A stretch of 64,000 bases of DNA, taken from Maritimibacter sp. HL-12 (GTDB lineage: Bacteria > Pseudomonadota > Alphaproteobacteria > Rhodobacterales > Rhodobacteraceae). Positions 43,211 to 52,901 of the stretch are shown here, one piece after another. The stretch is taken from contig NZ_FXBQ01000001.1 of assembly GCF_900177545.1 (NCBI RefSeq), forward strand, positions 2,722,122-2,786,121, read 5' to 3'. The stretch's first letter is position 1; each line of letters begins with the position of its first letter. The translations under genes and the position numbers were made by a program. The notes beneath the pieces are model-generated. The model was not told the origin of the DNA. It saw only the letters and a program-made list of their open reading frames with translations, and did no database searches.

Positions 43211-44170
43211 ATGTTGCAGGCCTACAGGATATCCGCCGGTCGCCTCACCCGCCTTGCCGAGGACGAGGCTCTGGCCCGCGCCGTATGGATCGACCTCTGC
43301 GCGCCCGACCCGGGGCAGGTGGCCGAGGTCGAGGCGCTGGGGGTCGCGGTGCCGACGCGCGACGACATGGAGGCGATCGAGCTTTCGGCGCGGCTCTACC
43401 GCGAGGCCGGAGTCGATTACATGACCGTCGTGTTGCCGGGCATGACGCCGGAAGGCGTGCCGGTTCTGGCACCGGTCACCTTCATCCTCGACGGCACCCG
43501 GCTGGTGACGGTCCGCCATCACGCGCCGCGGCCCTTCGAGGCCTTCCCCGCGCGCACCGGGCGCGGACCGCTGGAAACCGCCGATGCCGCCGGGGTCTTT
43601 CTTGGCCTTGCCGAGCAGATCATCGCCCGCTTCGCCGATATTCTCGAAGAGATCGGCTCGGCGCTCGATGCGCTCTCCGCGCGGGTTTTCACGGATGGTC
43701 ACGCCGCCGCCCGGGGCAGCCTGCGCGGCGCGCTGACCACGATCGGCCGGGTCGGCGATCGGGTCGGTCGGGTCCGGCTCGGGCTGCTGACGATGGAGCG
43801 GGCGCTTTCGTTCTACGGACAGACGCTGCACGAGGGCGCGGGGGACGCGCCGCGCGCCTCGGTCGTCGCGGCCTTGCAGCGCGACATCGCGGCGCTCGCC
43901 GAACACGCAGATTTCGTCTACGCCCGTATCGGCCTCGTCGACGATGCGACGCTGGGCATGATCGGGCTCGAACAGAACGCCGCGCTGCGGATCTTCTCGG
44001 TGGTGGCGGTGTTGTTCATGCCGCCCACGCTGGTGGCCTCGGTCTACGGCATGAATTTTGCCGCCATGCCCGAGCTCGGCCAGCCCTGGGGCTACCCCGT
44101 GGCGCTCGCGCTCATGCTCGCCTCGGCGGCGCTCACATACCTGATCTTCAAATGGAAAAAATGGCTCTAG
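43211..44170 (+). CDS. CorA-family magnesium/divalent cation channel inside the phn operon
   Basis: The protein has 319 residues. The cytoplasmic funnel domain carries a coiled stretch ([19 protein letters not shown]), and two C-terminal membrane helices carry the pore motif [10 protein letters not shown] near residue 280. This is a normal CorA length and topology. It lies 9 bp after phnK and just before phnL, so it is expressed with the C-P lyase genes; a link to Mg2+-nucleotide use or to divalent cation balance during phosphate shortage is inference. Confidence 0.85.
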   Translation: MLQAYRISAGRLTRLAEDEALARAVWIDLCAPDPGQVAEVEALGVAVPTRDDMEAIELSARLYREAGVDYMTVVLPGMTPEGVPVLAPVTFILDGTRLVTVRHHAPRPFEAFPARTGRGPLETADAAGVFLGLAEQIIARFADILEEIGSALDALSARVFTDGHAAARGSLRGALTTIGRVGDRVGRVRLGLLTMERALSFYGQTLHEGAGDAPRASVVAALQRDIAALAEHADFVYARIGLVDDATLGMIGLEQNAALRIFSVVAVLFMPPTLVASVYGMNFAAMPELGQPWGYPVALALMLASAALTYLIFKWKKWL

Positions 44171-44178
44171 GGGGCATC

Positions 44179-44870
<692 letters not shown>

Positions 44871-44874
<4 letters not shown>

Positions 44875-45410
44875 GCGGCATCTTCGCCATCGTCGGGCCT
44901 TCGGGCGTTGGCAAGGACAGCCTGATGCGCGCGGCGGCGCAGCGGCTGCCCGGGCTGCACCTCGTGCGCCGGGTGATCACCCGCGATCCCGACGCCGGTG
45001 GCGAAGACTTCGACGCCGTGAGCCGGGAAGAATTTCAACGCCTGCACGCCGCCGGGGCCTTCGCGCTCGACTGGGAGGCGCACGGGCTGCGCTATGGCAT
45101 TCCCGCCGAGGTGACCCGGCGTCTCGCGCGCGGCGAAACCGTGCTGTTCAACGGCTCGCGGGCGATGCTGGGGCAGGCGGCGCAAGTGTTCCCGGCGCTG
45201 CGGGTGATCCACGTCACCGCCCGCCCGGAGGTGCTGGCGGCGCGGCTTGCGGCGCGCGGGCGGGAAACCCCCGCCGAGATATCGGCCCGGTTGGAGCGGG
45301 CCCGGCTGGCCTTGCCGGCGGGGCTCGACGTGGTCGAGATCGACAATTCCGGCGCGCTGGAAACGGCGACGGACGCGCTCGTTGCACTGCTTCACCCGGC
45401 CAGCGTGTAG
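44871..45410 (+). CDS. phnN: Ribose 1,5-bisphosphate phosphokinase
   Basis: The protein has 179 residues. P-loop [11 protein letters not shown] near residue 7; guanylate-kinase-like features [21 protein letters not shown] and VLFNGSRAM. Makes PRPP from ribose 1,5-bisphosphate, the last C-P lyase step. Its last 19 bases overlap the convergent DUF1045 gene. Confidence 0.92.
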
Positions 45411-46078
45411 CGGTTGAGAAGATGGAACATGCCGTCCTCGTCCTCGCCGAACAGGCACAGATCCTTGATCCGGAACGGGCGTGGCAGGAGCGGCGCGAGC
45501 ACGGGGTCGAGCGCGCGCGCGCTCTGGTCGAGGGCGGCCTCGGAGAGCTTGCCGGTGAGCGTAAGATGGAAACGGAAATCGTCCATCACGTATGGATAGC
45601 CCCACGTGGCGAGATTGGCCTGCTGTCGCGGCGTGAGATCAGCGGCCCGGCGCCGGCGGTCAAGCTCGGCTTGGGTGGGCGGCTGGCGGTGCCGGTCCAG
45701 CCCCTGGACAACCTCCGCCGCGAGGGCCGCGAGCGGTGCGGTGTCGCCCTCGGGCGTCAGGGCGAGAAAGCCGCCAAGCCGGTGAAGCGCAAGACCGTCG
45801 AGGGTGACCGGGGCGAGATGGGCACAAAGAACGGCGAGATCGGCTTCGAGCGCGCCGGGGCTGGTGGCGAGGCCGAAGGGTGGCTTGATCGTGCCGTGAA
45901 AGCCGTATTTGCGCGGCGTTGCGGTGATCTCGTTGGCGGGCATCGGCAGGCCGGGCAGGGCGAGCGGCCCGGCCGAGCGCCCCCGCGCAGCGTCCCACCC
46001 GAGCCATTCGGCCGCGAAATCGGCGAACGCCCCGGCTTCGGGCGCGTAGTAGACGGCGAAACGAGAATATTTTTTCAT
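45392..46078 (-). CDS. DUF1045 phosphonate-cluster protein, 2H phosphoesterase superfamily
   Basis: The protein has 228 residues. Two H-x-T motifs, H61-G-T63 (KYGFHGTIKPPF) and H171-L-T173 (DFRFHLTLTG), mark the 2H phosphoesterase fold; this family (TIGR03223-type) recurs next to phn genes. No phnP is in the window, and PhnP opens the 5-phosphoribosyl 1,2-cyclic phosphate that C-P lyase makes. A 2H enzyme is well suited to that reaction, so it is a likely replacement; inference only. Divergent from phnM across 80 bp with a Pho box. Confidence 0.82.
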   Translation of the reverse strand: MKKYSRFAVYYAPEAGAFADFAAEWLGWDAARGRSAGPLALPGLPMPANEITATPRKYGFHGTIKPPFGLATSPGALEADLAVLCAHLAPVTLDGLALHRLGGFLALTPEGDTAPLAALAAEVVQGLDRHRQPPTQAELDRRRRAADLTPRQQANLATWGYPYVMDDFRFHLTLTGKLSEAALDQSARALDPVLAPLLPRPFRIKDLCLFGEDEDGMFHLLNRYTLAG

Positions 46079-46099
46079 GCACCCGGACCTAGCCGCATT

Positions 46100-46128
46100 T
46101 TGTCACAATTCGGTGACGGGGCGGTGGC
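46100..46128 (+). promoter_or_regulatory. Candidate Pho box between the DUF1045 gene and phnM
   Basis: TTGTCAC-AATT-CGGTGAC-GGGG-CGGTGGC: three elements with 11-bp phase, the first two well matched. It fills most of the divergent gap 46079-46158 and could serve both genes. Confidence 0.63.
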
Positions 46129-46158
46129 AGTCAAGCGCGGTGAACAACGGAGAGCGAT

Positions 46159-47298
46159 ATGACCGACCAGATCCTGACCAACGCGCGGATCGTGCTGGAA
46201 GACGAGGTGATCACCGGCAGCCTGACGCTGCGCGATGGCCGTATCGCGGCGATCGACAGCGGCACCACCCGCGCTTCGGGTGCGGTCGATCTCGCGGGCG
46301 ACATGCTGATCCCCGGCCTTGTCGAGCTGCATACCGACAACCTCGAACGCCACATCGAGCCGCGCCCGAAGGTCGACTGGCCGCATGCCGCCGCGATCCT
46401 GGCCCACGATGGCGAACTGGCCAGTGTCGGGATCACCACGGTGTTCGACGCGATGCGGGTGGGGTCGATCCCGCAGGGCAAGGCGCGCTTCGTGAAATAC
46501 GCGCGCAACCTCGCCAGCGAGCTTTGGGGCCTGCGCGAGGCGGGCGCGCTCAGGATCAACCACTATCTGCACCTGCGCGCCGAGGTTTGCTCGGAAACGC
46601 TGGTCGAGGAACTCGATGAATTCGGCGCCGAGGACCGGGTGGGAATCGTGAGCCTGATGGATCACACCCCCGGCCAGCGCCAGTTTCGCGATGTGTCCAA
46701 GCTCAGGCATTACGTGCAGGGCAAGCTCGGCCTCACCGATCCCGAGTTCGACGCCCACGTGGCCGAACTCAAGGCGCTGCGCGACAGCCATGGCGACCGC
46801 CACGAGGCCGAGGCGGTGGCCGCCGCGCGACGCTACGGCGCGGTGCTGGCGAGCCACGACGATACCACCCGCGAACAGGTGGCGGTGAGCGCGGCGCATG
46901 GCATCCGCCTGGCCGAGTTTCCCACCACGGCGGAGGCCGCCGGGGCCTGCCACGAGCACGGAATCGCGGTGATGATGGGGGCACCGAACCTGATCCGGGG
47001 CGGATCGCACTCCGGTAACGTTGCCGCGAAGGATCTGGCCGAGGCGGGGCTCCTCGATATCCTGTCGTCGGATTATGTGCCCTCGGCGCTGATGACCGCT
47101 GCCTTCGGGCTTGCCGATCTCTGGGAAGACACCCCGCGCGCCATCGCCACCGTCACCGCCAACCCCGCCCGCGCCGCCGGGCTCGACGACCGCGGCCGCA
47201 TCGCGCCGGGGCTGCACGGCGATCTCGTGCGGGTTGCGCGGGTGCAGGATACCCCGGTTGTGCGCGGTGTGTGGTGCCATGGGCGCCAGGTGGGATGA
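46159..47298 (+). CDS. phnM: Alpha-D-ribose 1-methylphosphonate 5-triphosphate diphosphatase
   Basis: The protein has 379 residues with CGGAGAG ahead of the ATG. Canonical PhnM motif IPGLVELHTDNLERHIEPRP, then GITTVFDAMRVGS, ASHDDTTREQ, MGAPNLIRGGSHSGNVAA and SSDYVPSALM, including the metal-binding His and Asp residues. Releases pyrophosphate from the ribose triphosphate phosphonate so that PhnJ can act. It completes the C-P lyase set (G, H, I, J, K, L, M, N). Confidence 0.93.
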   Translation: MTDQILTNARIVLEDEVITGSLTLRDGRIAAIDSGTTRASGAVDLAGDMLIPGLVELHTDNLERHIEPRPKVDWPHAAAILAHDGELASVGITTVFDAMRVGSIPQGKARFVKYARNLASELWGLREAGALRINHYLHLRAEVCSETLVEELDEFGAEDRVGIVSLMDHTPGQRQFRDVSKLRHYVQGKLGLTDPEFDAHVAELKALRDSHGDRHEAEAVAAARRYGAVLASHDDTTREQVAVSAAHGIRLAEFPTTAEAAGACHEHGIAVMMGAPNLIRGGSHSGNVAAKDLAEAGLLDILSSDYVPSALMTAAFGLADLWEDTPRAIATVTANPARAAGLDDRGRIAPGLHGDLVRVARVQDTPVVRGVWCHGRQVG

Positions 47299-47430
47299 GG
47301 TTGTCGCCGGCAGGTGCCGCCGACCTGGCATGAATGCCCGCACAAGGCGCGCGGCGGGGTGTTTCGGCATGGTCCTTCGCGAAAGCGGGGTCGGGCCGGC
47401 GTCCTTGTCCCATGAGGCCAGGCGTCTCGC

Positions 47431-48777
47431 CTATTGTTCCCGAAATGCGCGCGACATCGAGTCGGTGATCGGCTTGGTCAGGTATTGAAAGAAGGTGCGT
47501 TCCGTCTGCTGGATCATCACCTCGGCGGGCATGCCGGGGGTTGGCGAAAAACCACTGATCCGCGAGAATTCCTCGGGCGGGAGCCGGACCCGGGCCAGAT
47601 AGAACTCTTGCGGCATGACCTTGGACTCGTCCGGCAGCGCATCGGCCGAGACATAATAGAGCGTGCCGTAGAGCACCGGGGTGGTGCGTTGGTTCAACGC
47701 CACGAGCCGGACGGTGGCCGATTGTCCGATCTTCACGCTGTCGATGTCGGTGCGCGGCAGCTTGGTTTCGATGATCAGTGGCGCATCGGCGGGCAGGATC
47801 TCCGCGATCGTCTTGCCGCTCTCGATCACGCCGCCGGGCGTGTTGTAGTTCATCCGCACCACGGTGCCGGCGACAGGTGAAAGGATCGCCGAGCGCCCAT
47901 GCACTTCAAGCGCGCGGTTGTAGTTCTCGCGCACGGTATCGAGCTCGTTCTCGGCGGCTTGCAGCTCATCCAGAGCCGCCTTTCTGTGCTCGACGTAGAC
48001 CTGCTCGATCTGCCGCTGGTGCTTGTCCATGAGCGCCTCGATCTCCTGTTTTTCGGCCACAAGCTGGCCGATCTGGCCGAGGCCATCGGCCTGTGCCCGG
48101 AACAGGGAATTGATCTGGGATCTCTGTGTCAGGCCCTTTTCGAGCAGCGTGCTCTGCGCGGTGATATCTTCGTCGAGCAGGTCGATCTGGCGTTCCAGCG
48201 AGGTTTTCTTCGCCAGCATCCCGGTCTCGCGGCTTTTCAGCGCGAGAATGTTGCTTTCCAGCAGGCCGACATCCTTGGCGATCTTGGCTCGGGAGGACTC
48301 GAAAATGAGCCGCTGGTTGACGATGATCTGGTTCAAGGCAGGATCATCCGCGCTCCCATCGAGGAAGGCAGGCACGGCAAAGTCTTCGTCCCCGTTGTAT
48401 TCGGCCAGAAGTCGGGCGGCGACGGTCTCAAGCCGGGCGCGACGCAGGTAGAGCTCGCGCAGTTTTGCCTGCGCAGCGGTCTTGTCGAGCTGGATGATGG
48501 GCTGCCCCTTTTTCACGCGGTCTCCCTCGGAAACCAGGATATCGCTGATGATTCCCCCTTCCAGGTGCTGGATCATCTGGTTGTTGCCGGTCGCCACGAA
48601 GGAGCCTTGCGTAATCACCGCTGCGGCCAGCGGTGCCATGAAAGCCCAGGCCCCGAAGCCGCCGAAGGAAATCAGCATCACGGTGATGCCGACAAAGGTC
48701 AGGCGCTTGATCGAGCGGGGCACCTCGGAAAACCAGCGAGCTTCGGCAGGGGGTTCGTGATAGGTGACTACGGTCAC
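47431..48777 (-). CDS. Type I secretion membrane fusion (HlyD-family) protein
   Basis: The protein has 448 residues from a GTG at 48777 with GGAGGAACC before it. One N-terminal membrane helix (LTFVGITVMLISFGGFGAWAF, ~26-46), lipoyl-like half QHLEGGIISDILVSEGDRVKKGQPII, a long coiled-coil hairpin (~110-310), the second half AILSPVAGTVVRMNYNTPGGVI and the HlyD C-terminal region with PGMPAEVMIQQTERTFFQYLTKPI, the PrtE/HlyD family ending. It bridges the ABC exporter to an outer membrane channel. Last gene of the minus-strand secretion operon, 23 bp after the ABC gene. Confidence 0.9.
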   Translation of the reverse strand: MTVVTYHEPPAEARWFSEVPRSIKRLTFVGITVMLISFGGFGAWAFMAPLAAAVITQGSFVATGNNQMIQHLEGGIISDILVSEGDRVKKGQPIIQLDKTAAQAKLRELYLRRARLETVAARLLAEYNGDEDFAVPAFLDGSADDPALNQIIVNQRLIFESSRAKIAKDVGLLESNILALKSRETGMLAKKTSLERQIDLLDEDITAQSTLLEKGLTQRSQINSLFRAQADGLGQIGQLVAEKQEIEALMDKHQRQIEQVYVEHRKAALDELQAAENELDTVRENYNRALEVHGRSAILSPVAGTVVRMNYNTPGGVIESGKTIAEILPADAPLIIETKLPRTDIDSVKIGQSATVRLVALNQRTTPVLYGTLYYVSADALPDESKVMPQEFYLARVRLPPEEFSRISGFSPTPGMPAEVMIQQTERTFFQYLTKPITDSMSRAFREQ

Positions 48778-48800
48778 GGGTGGTTCCTCCGATCAGTGGG

Positions 48801-50843
48801 TCAGGTCCGGTTGTCGGTGATGCTGCCGCCGCCTTGCCCCCGCTTGTCGCCGGACAGCGACTTGAGCACATCTTCGCGGGCCCCGATCATCGCGACGGAG
48901 CCGTTGGCAAGCAGCAAGATCTTATCGACATGTCCCAGCAACGAGGGCTTCTGGGTCACGGCGACAACGGTAATGCCCTGGTCCTTGGCGTGTTGCAGCG
49001 CGCGGGCCAGCGCTTGGTCGCCGGCCACGTCGAGGTTCGAGTTGGGTTCATCCAGCACCAGCAGCCGCGGCGAGCCGAAAAAGGCGCGCGCCAGCGCGAT
49101 GCGCTGTTTTTGCCCGCCCGACAAGGGCGCGCCATCGGCGGCAACGATGGTTTCGTAGCCGTGTGGCAGGTTCGCGATCATTTCATGGACATCCGCCAGC
49201 TTGGCGGCCTGATAGATCTCTTCATCGGTCGCATCGCTTCGCATCCGCGCGATGTTGTCCTTGATCGTGCCGGGGAAGAGTTGCACGTCCTGCGGCAGGT
49301 AGCCGATGTTCTCGCCGAACTGGCGCTGATCCCAGTTGCGCAGATCCATGAGGTCGAGCCGGACGCAGCCCGAGGTGGGCAGGATGGCCCCGACCAGCAT
49401 CTTGCCCAGCGTGGTCTTGCCCGCACCGGAATTGCCGATCACCGCAAGCGATGTGCCGGGGGCAAGGCTGAAGCTGACGCCGTTCAACACCACGCTCTTG
49501 GTGCCCTGCGGGACATAGAGCAGGCGCTCCACATCGAGCCGGCCTTCGGGGCTTGGCAAGAGCAGCCGTTCGTGATTGAGCGGCGATGCCTTCAGCAGAT
49601 CCGAGATCCGCCCATAGGAGGCGCGGGACAAAATGAACTGGTTCCAGCCTTCGATGGCCCCTTCGATCGGCGCCAGTGCGCGGCCGGCGATGATCGAGGC
49701 GGCGATGACCATGCCGCCGGTGATCTGCCCTTCGATTGCCAGGAACGCACCCCACCCCAACATGCTCACCTGCGTCAGCAAGCGCACGCCGCGAGAAAAC
49801 GCGGCCGAAGTGATGTTGCGGTCCTGCGCCCGGACCTGTGCGGTCAGTGACGCCGCGGTATCGCGCCCCCAGATCGAGACCGCCTCGGGGATCATCGCCA
49901 GAGCATTGATGATCTGGCTGTTTCGCGACATCGAATCGAGGTGCATGTTGGCCATGCTCTGATGCCGGTTGGCGACGGTGAATGGCCCGGAGGTCATGCG
50001 CTGGTTGATCAACGCGATAACCAGCAGCAGCAGGGCCGTGGCCACCACGATGAGCCCGAGTTGAAAATGGATCAGGAAGATCGCCAGCACAAAGAGCGGG
50101 GCGAAGGGCGCATCGAGAAACGCCAGGAGCGTGCCCGACACCAGAAAGCTGCGCAATTGCTGCAAATCGCCCAAGGTCTGGTATTCGCGCCCGTTGCTGG
50201 CGAGCGCGGCGCGGGCAGCGGCGCTCAGGATCGAAGAGCCCAGCCGCGCCGCCAGTTCCACCGCGGTGCGCATCAGCACGAACCGGCGCATCGCGTCGAA
50301 GAACGCCTGCAAGACGACCGCGCCGACGATGACGGCGGTGAGCATGATCAGCGTGTCGACCGACCGGCTGGTCAGAACCCGGTCGGAAATCTGGAACAGG
50401 TAGATCGGGATCGCGAGGATCAGGATGTTGGTCGCGCAGCTGAACAGCATCACGATGGAAAGGTTTCTGCGTACCGCGGCAAGCCCGGCCTTGAGATCGC
50501 CCGAGAAATCGACCGGGCCGGTCCGGCGGTGAAAATGTGCGCCACCGCCGCCACCGCCGCCGCCCTTGCCGCCGCCGCCTCCGGCGGGGGGCTGGTTGCC
50601 CGAGTCCGGCCGTGCGATGGGGGCGGTTGGCACCTCCTTGGCGTCAATCACCTTCGCATCCGAGATCCGGGGCGTGTCGGGGGCCGGTTTGGTTCGCGCC
50701 GCCGGCTTCTCCGGCCTGGACCGGCCGTCACCGTCGAGGCGCTGATGGGGCTGCAGGGTCAGAATGCCCGGCCTGCGCCGCTTGGCGCTGTGGTTTGTGG
50801 CGGCGGGATCCCCCGGTTCGGCCAGTTTGGTCTGCTTGTTCAT
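48801..50843 (-). CDS. Type I secretion ABC exporter (permease/ATPase, PrtD type) with unusual N-terminal extension
   Basis: The protein has 680 residues. The first ~108 are low complexity: basic/proline-rich, then GGGGGKGGGGGGGGAHFHRR. The core starts at DLKAGLAAVRRNLSIVMLFS and has about six membrane helices (FLVSGTLLAFLDAPFAPLFVL is PrtD-like), and an ATPase with GNSGAGKTTLGK (Walker A), IGYLPQDVQLFPG, signature LSGGQKQRIALARA and LLVLDEPNSNLD (Walker B). No C39 peptidase domain. PrtD-type exporters move unprocessed substrates with C-terminal signals, so the two genes upstream are the likely substrates. Confidence 0.92.
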   Translation of the reverse strand: MNKQTKLAEPGDPAATNHSAKRRRPGILTLQPHQRLDGDGRSRPEKPAARTKPAPDTPRISDAKVIDAKEVPTAPIARPDSGNQPPAGGGGGKGGGGGGGGAHFHRRTGPVDFSGDLKAGLAAVRRNLSIVMLFSCATNILILAIPIYLFQISDRVLTSRSVDTLIMLTAVIVGAVVLQAFFDAMRRFVLMRTAVELAARLGSSILSAAARAALASNGREYQTLGDLQQLRSFLVSGTLLAFLDAPFAPLFVLAIFLIHFQLGLIVVATALLLLVIALINQRMTSGPFTVANRHQSMANMHLDSMSRNSQIINALAMIPEAVSIWGRDTAASLTAQVRAQDRNITSAAFSRGVRLLTQVSMLGWGAFLAIEGQITGGMVIAASIIAGRALAPIEGAIEGWNQFILSRASYGRISDLLKASPLNHERLLLPSPEGRLDVERLLYVPQGTKSVVLNGVSFSLAPGTSLAVIGNSGAGKTTLGKMLVGAILPTSGCVRLDLMDLRNWDQRQFGENIGYLPQDVQLFPGTIKDNIARMRSDATDEEIYQAAKLADVHEMIANLPHGYETIVAADGAPLSGGQKQRIALARAFFGSPRLLVLDEPNSNLDVAGDQALARALQHAKDQGITVVAVTQKPSLLGHVDKILLLANGSVAMIGAREDVLKSLSGDKRGQGGGSITDNRT

Positions 50844-50874
50844 AGTACCGCTGCCAGTGAGTTTGTGGTTTCAA

Positions 50875-52794
50875 TCAGGCGACCATGCCGCCCATCGGAT
50901 CATTGCCCAGTTCGTCGTCGCTGACGTAGCCGGTGTAGCCCTCGCTGTTGTCACCGGGCTGCATTTCGCTGCCATCCATGAGAAAGGCCACGGCTTCACT
51001 CACGAGGCCGCCTTCGCCGCCGGCGAGGAGATCGCTGTCTTCGGTCACGATCAAACCGGCCTGGTGCATCAGCGCGTCGGAATAGGCCTCGCCGTTGACG
51101 TGGATCTCGGAGTCGACGCCGAATTCGGAAATGGCCGCGATATTGATGAGCGCGTTCGCCCCCGCAATCAGGCCCGCCCCGCCACCGCCGCCGGCCAGGA
51201 ACACCTGATCGGAGTCGGAAACGATATTGACCTGATCTATGATCTGAAGGTTGATCAGATCGCCGTCGATGTAGAGCACGCTCAGGACGTCGTCGCCGGC
51301 GAATGCCTCATGCGCGCGGATGCTTTCGGGCACCGCGTCGGAGCCTTCGGCGAGGCTGGTGACGAAGGCATCGAAGTCCGATGACATCTGGTGGTAACTG
51401 TCGACGCCGATCGAGGTTATGCTGGCCTGGTTCCAGAGCACGTTGTCATTGCCGGAAACCGACCACGCGTCATCGTCGGGGTAGGTGATGAAATCGTCGT
51501 CCAGCAGCACGTTCATCTGGTTGATCATGCTGACGTTGATGATGCCGCCGCCGACCACGATCAGATCGTATTGAAAGCTCATCGCCAGAAGGCTGGCGGC
51601 ATTGACCGCCAGGTTGCCGCCGCTCTCGATGAACGTCCCGTGTGACGAAAGCTCCAGGCTCACCATGTCGTTGTCGTTGACCAGGTTCTGTTGCAGCAGG
51701 TAGTTGAAGTTGACCACGTTGCCATCCAGGCGCACCACGGATGCGAAGGATGGAATGCCGGGAAGGTCGCCGCCAGCCGCTTCCGGATCATCTGACGAGG
51801 CGGCGAGGCTCAGGATCGAGGCGATACTGCTGATCGTGTTGCCCTCCGCCCCCGGGCCGTTCAGCGCACCGTTGATCATGTCGAGGTCGCTGATCACGTT
51901 GGTCTGGCTGATGCTCGACAACGACAGGCTGTCACCCATCACCGCGATCACCGGCGCGTCGGCCAGGGAATAGGAGACATGGGCCTGATTGACGATGGTG
52001 TTGCCGCCGGTGATCACGTCGTGGGCCGGGCCGACATCATCGTCTTCCTCGGGCAGTTCGGGCAGGGCGGCTTCAAGATCGGGGACGATATCCGTGGCTT
52101 CGCCATCGACATGGGTGCCGACGGCCTGGTCGCCGGTCAGAACGACCACCTTGGCCGAGGGCGGGCTTGCCGCGGCTTCATAGCTGGTGACCGCGTCGAA
52201 AATCTCGTGGGCTGTCGTGGCCATCGCGTCGCCGCTTTCCGGCACATCGGGAACCATTGGGCCGGCCAGGTTGCCGGACGCTCCCACCAACCATTCAAGT
52301 GCCAGTGACTGTGCAACCGGCGACACAAGCTCACCGGGTGTCATCCCGATGAGTATATCGGAATCCAGGAGCAGGTTCTGTTGCACGACAACCGCCGCGA
52401 AGGACGACGGCGGCGGCGGTGGTTGAATGATGAATTTGACAGAATACCCGGATGGCAGCGCCGCATAGGGCTCGACCGGGCCGATCGGAAAATCGCCATT
52501 CCAGATATACGGCACTGACGGGTCGAATTTTGATTTCAGCAAAACGGATGTCGGCATGAACCGATCAGGCAAGGGCAGGAGTGGTAATTTGTAGGAAATA
52601 CCCGGATCGAAACTCACCAAGTTCAATGGTGCCGATACGTGAATATTTATGTTTGGAAGTCCGACGCCCTCGTCGTATTCGGGGCCCTCGCGTTCAAACG
52701 GATCGTGATCGGTGCGCAGCCGGGCTTGCTCGGTAACCTGATTGAATGAACCAATAAAATGGGCAATTGCTTCAGTTGTGAGATCAAAGGCCAT
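50875..52794 (-). CDS. Probable type I secretion substrate with Q-x-N/D-x-D repeat modules
   Basis: The protein has 639 residues and no signal peptide. A proline-rich segment lies at ~105-130. It then holds modules with the pattern Q-x-N-x2-x-D-x-D: QQNLLLDSDIL (139-149 region), SQTNVISDLDMI (296-307), QQNLVNDNDMV (368-378), NQMNVLLDDDFI (425-436), DQVNIVSDSDQV (520-531). Three have an earlier half such as GNTIVNQAHV or GNLAVNAASL. Asp/Asn-rich ladders suggest a beta-solenoid with calcium. Acidic, no cysteine. Encoded between the exporter and the glycine-rich protein, 31 bp before the exporter gene. I know no function; adhesin or surface-layer component is my guess. Confidence 0.75.
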   Translation of the reverse strand: MAFDLTTEAIAHFIGSFNQVTEQARLRTDHDPFEREGPEYDEGVGLPNINIHVSAPLNLVSFDPGISYKLPLLPLPDRFMPTSVLLKSKFDPSVPYIWNGDFPIGPVEPYAALPSGYSVKFIIQPPPPPSSFAAVVVQQNLLLDSDILIGMTPGELVSPVAQSLALEWLVGASGNLAGPMVPDVPESGDAMATTAHEIFDAVTSYEAAASPPSAKVVVLTGDQAVGTHVDGEATDIVPDLEAALPELPEEDDDVGPAHDVITGGNTIVNQAHVSYSLADAPVIAVMGDSLSLSSISQTNVISDLDMINGALNGPGAEGNTISSIASILSLAASSDDPEAAGGDLPGIPSFASVVRLDGNVVNFNYLLQQNLVNDNDMVSLELSSHGTFIESGGNLAVNAASLLAMSFQYDLIVVGGGIINVSMINQMNVLLDDDFITYPDDDAWSVSGNDNVLWNQASITSIGVDSYHQMSSDFDAFVTSLAEGSDAVPESIRAHEAFAGDDVLSVLYIDGDLINLQIIDQVNIVSDSDQVFLAGGGGGAGLIAGANALINIAAISEFGVDSEIHVNGEAYSDALMHQAGLIVTEDSDLLAGGEGGLVSEAVAFLMDGSEMQPGDNSEGYTGYVSDDELGNDPMGGMVA

Positions 52795-52852
52795 CTGATT
52801 GCCCCACCCGGTGGACAGTTAAATACACGTGATTGTTTTTGGTTTGACGGTG

Positions 52853-52883
52853 GCCTGCGCGACCAAGGTCGCGCAGGCTTTTT
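52853..52883 (+). terminator. Perfect 12-bp hairpin with T-tract between the two substrate genes
   Basis: GCCTGCGCGACC (52853-52864) pairs with GGTCGCGCAGGC (52867-52878), then five T on the plus strand. The flanking genes run on the minus strand, so for them the hairpin is preceded by A's and has no U-tract behind it. It may block antisense transcription and also act as an mRNA processing or stability element after the glycine-rich gene. Confidence 0.65.
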
Positions 52884-52901
52884 CTTCATTCGGACAATGA
52901 C

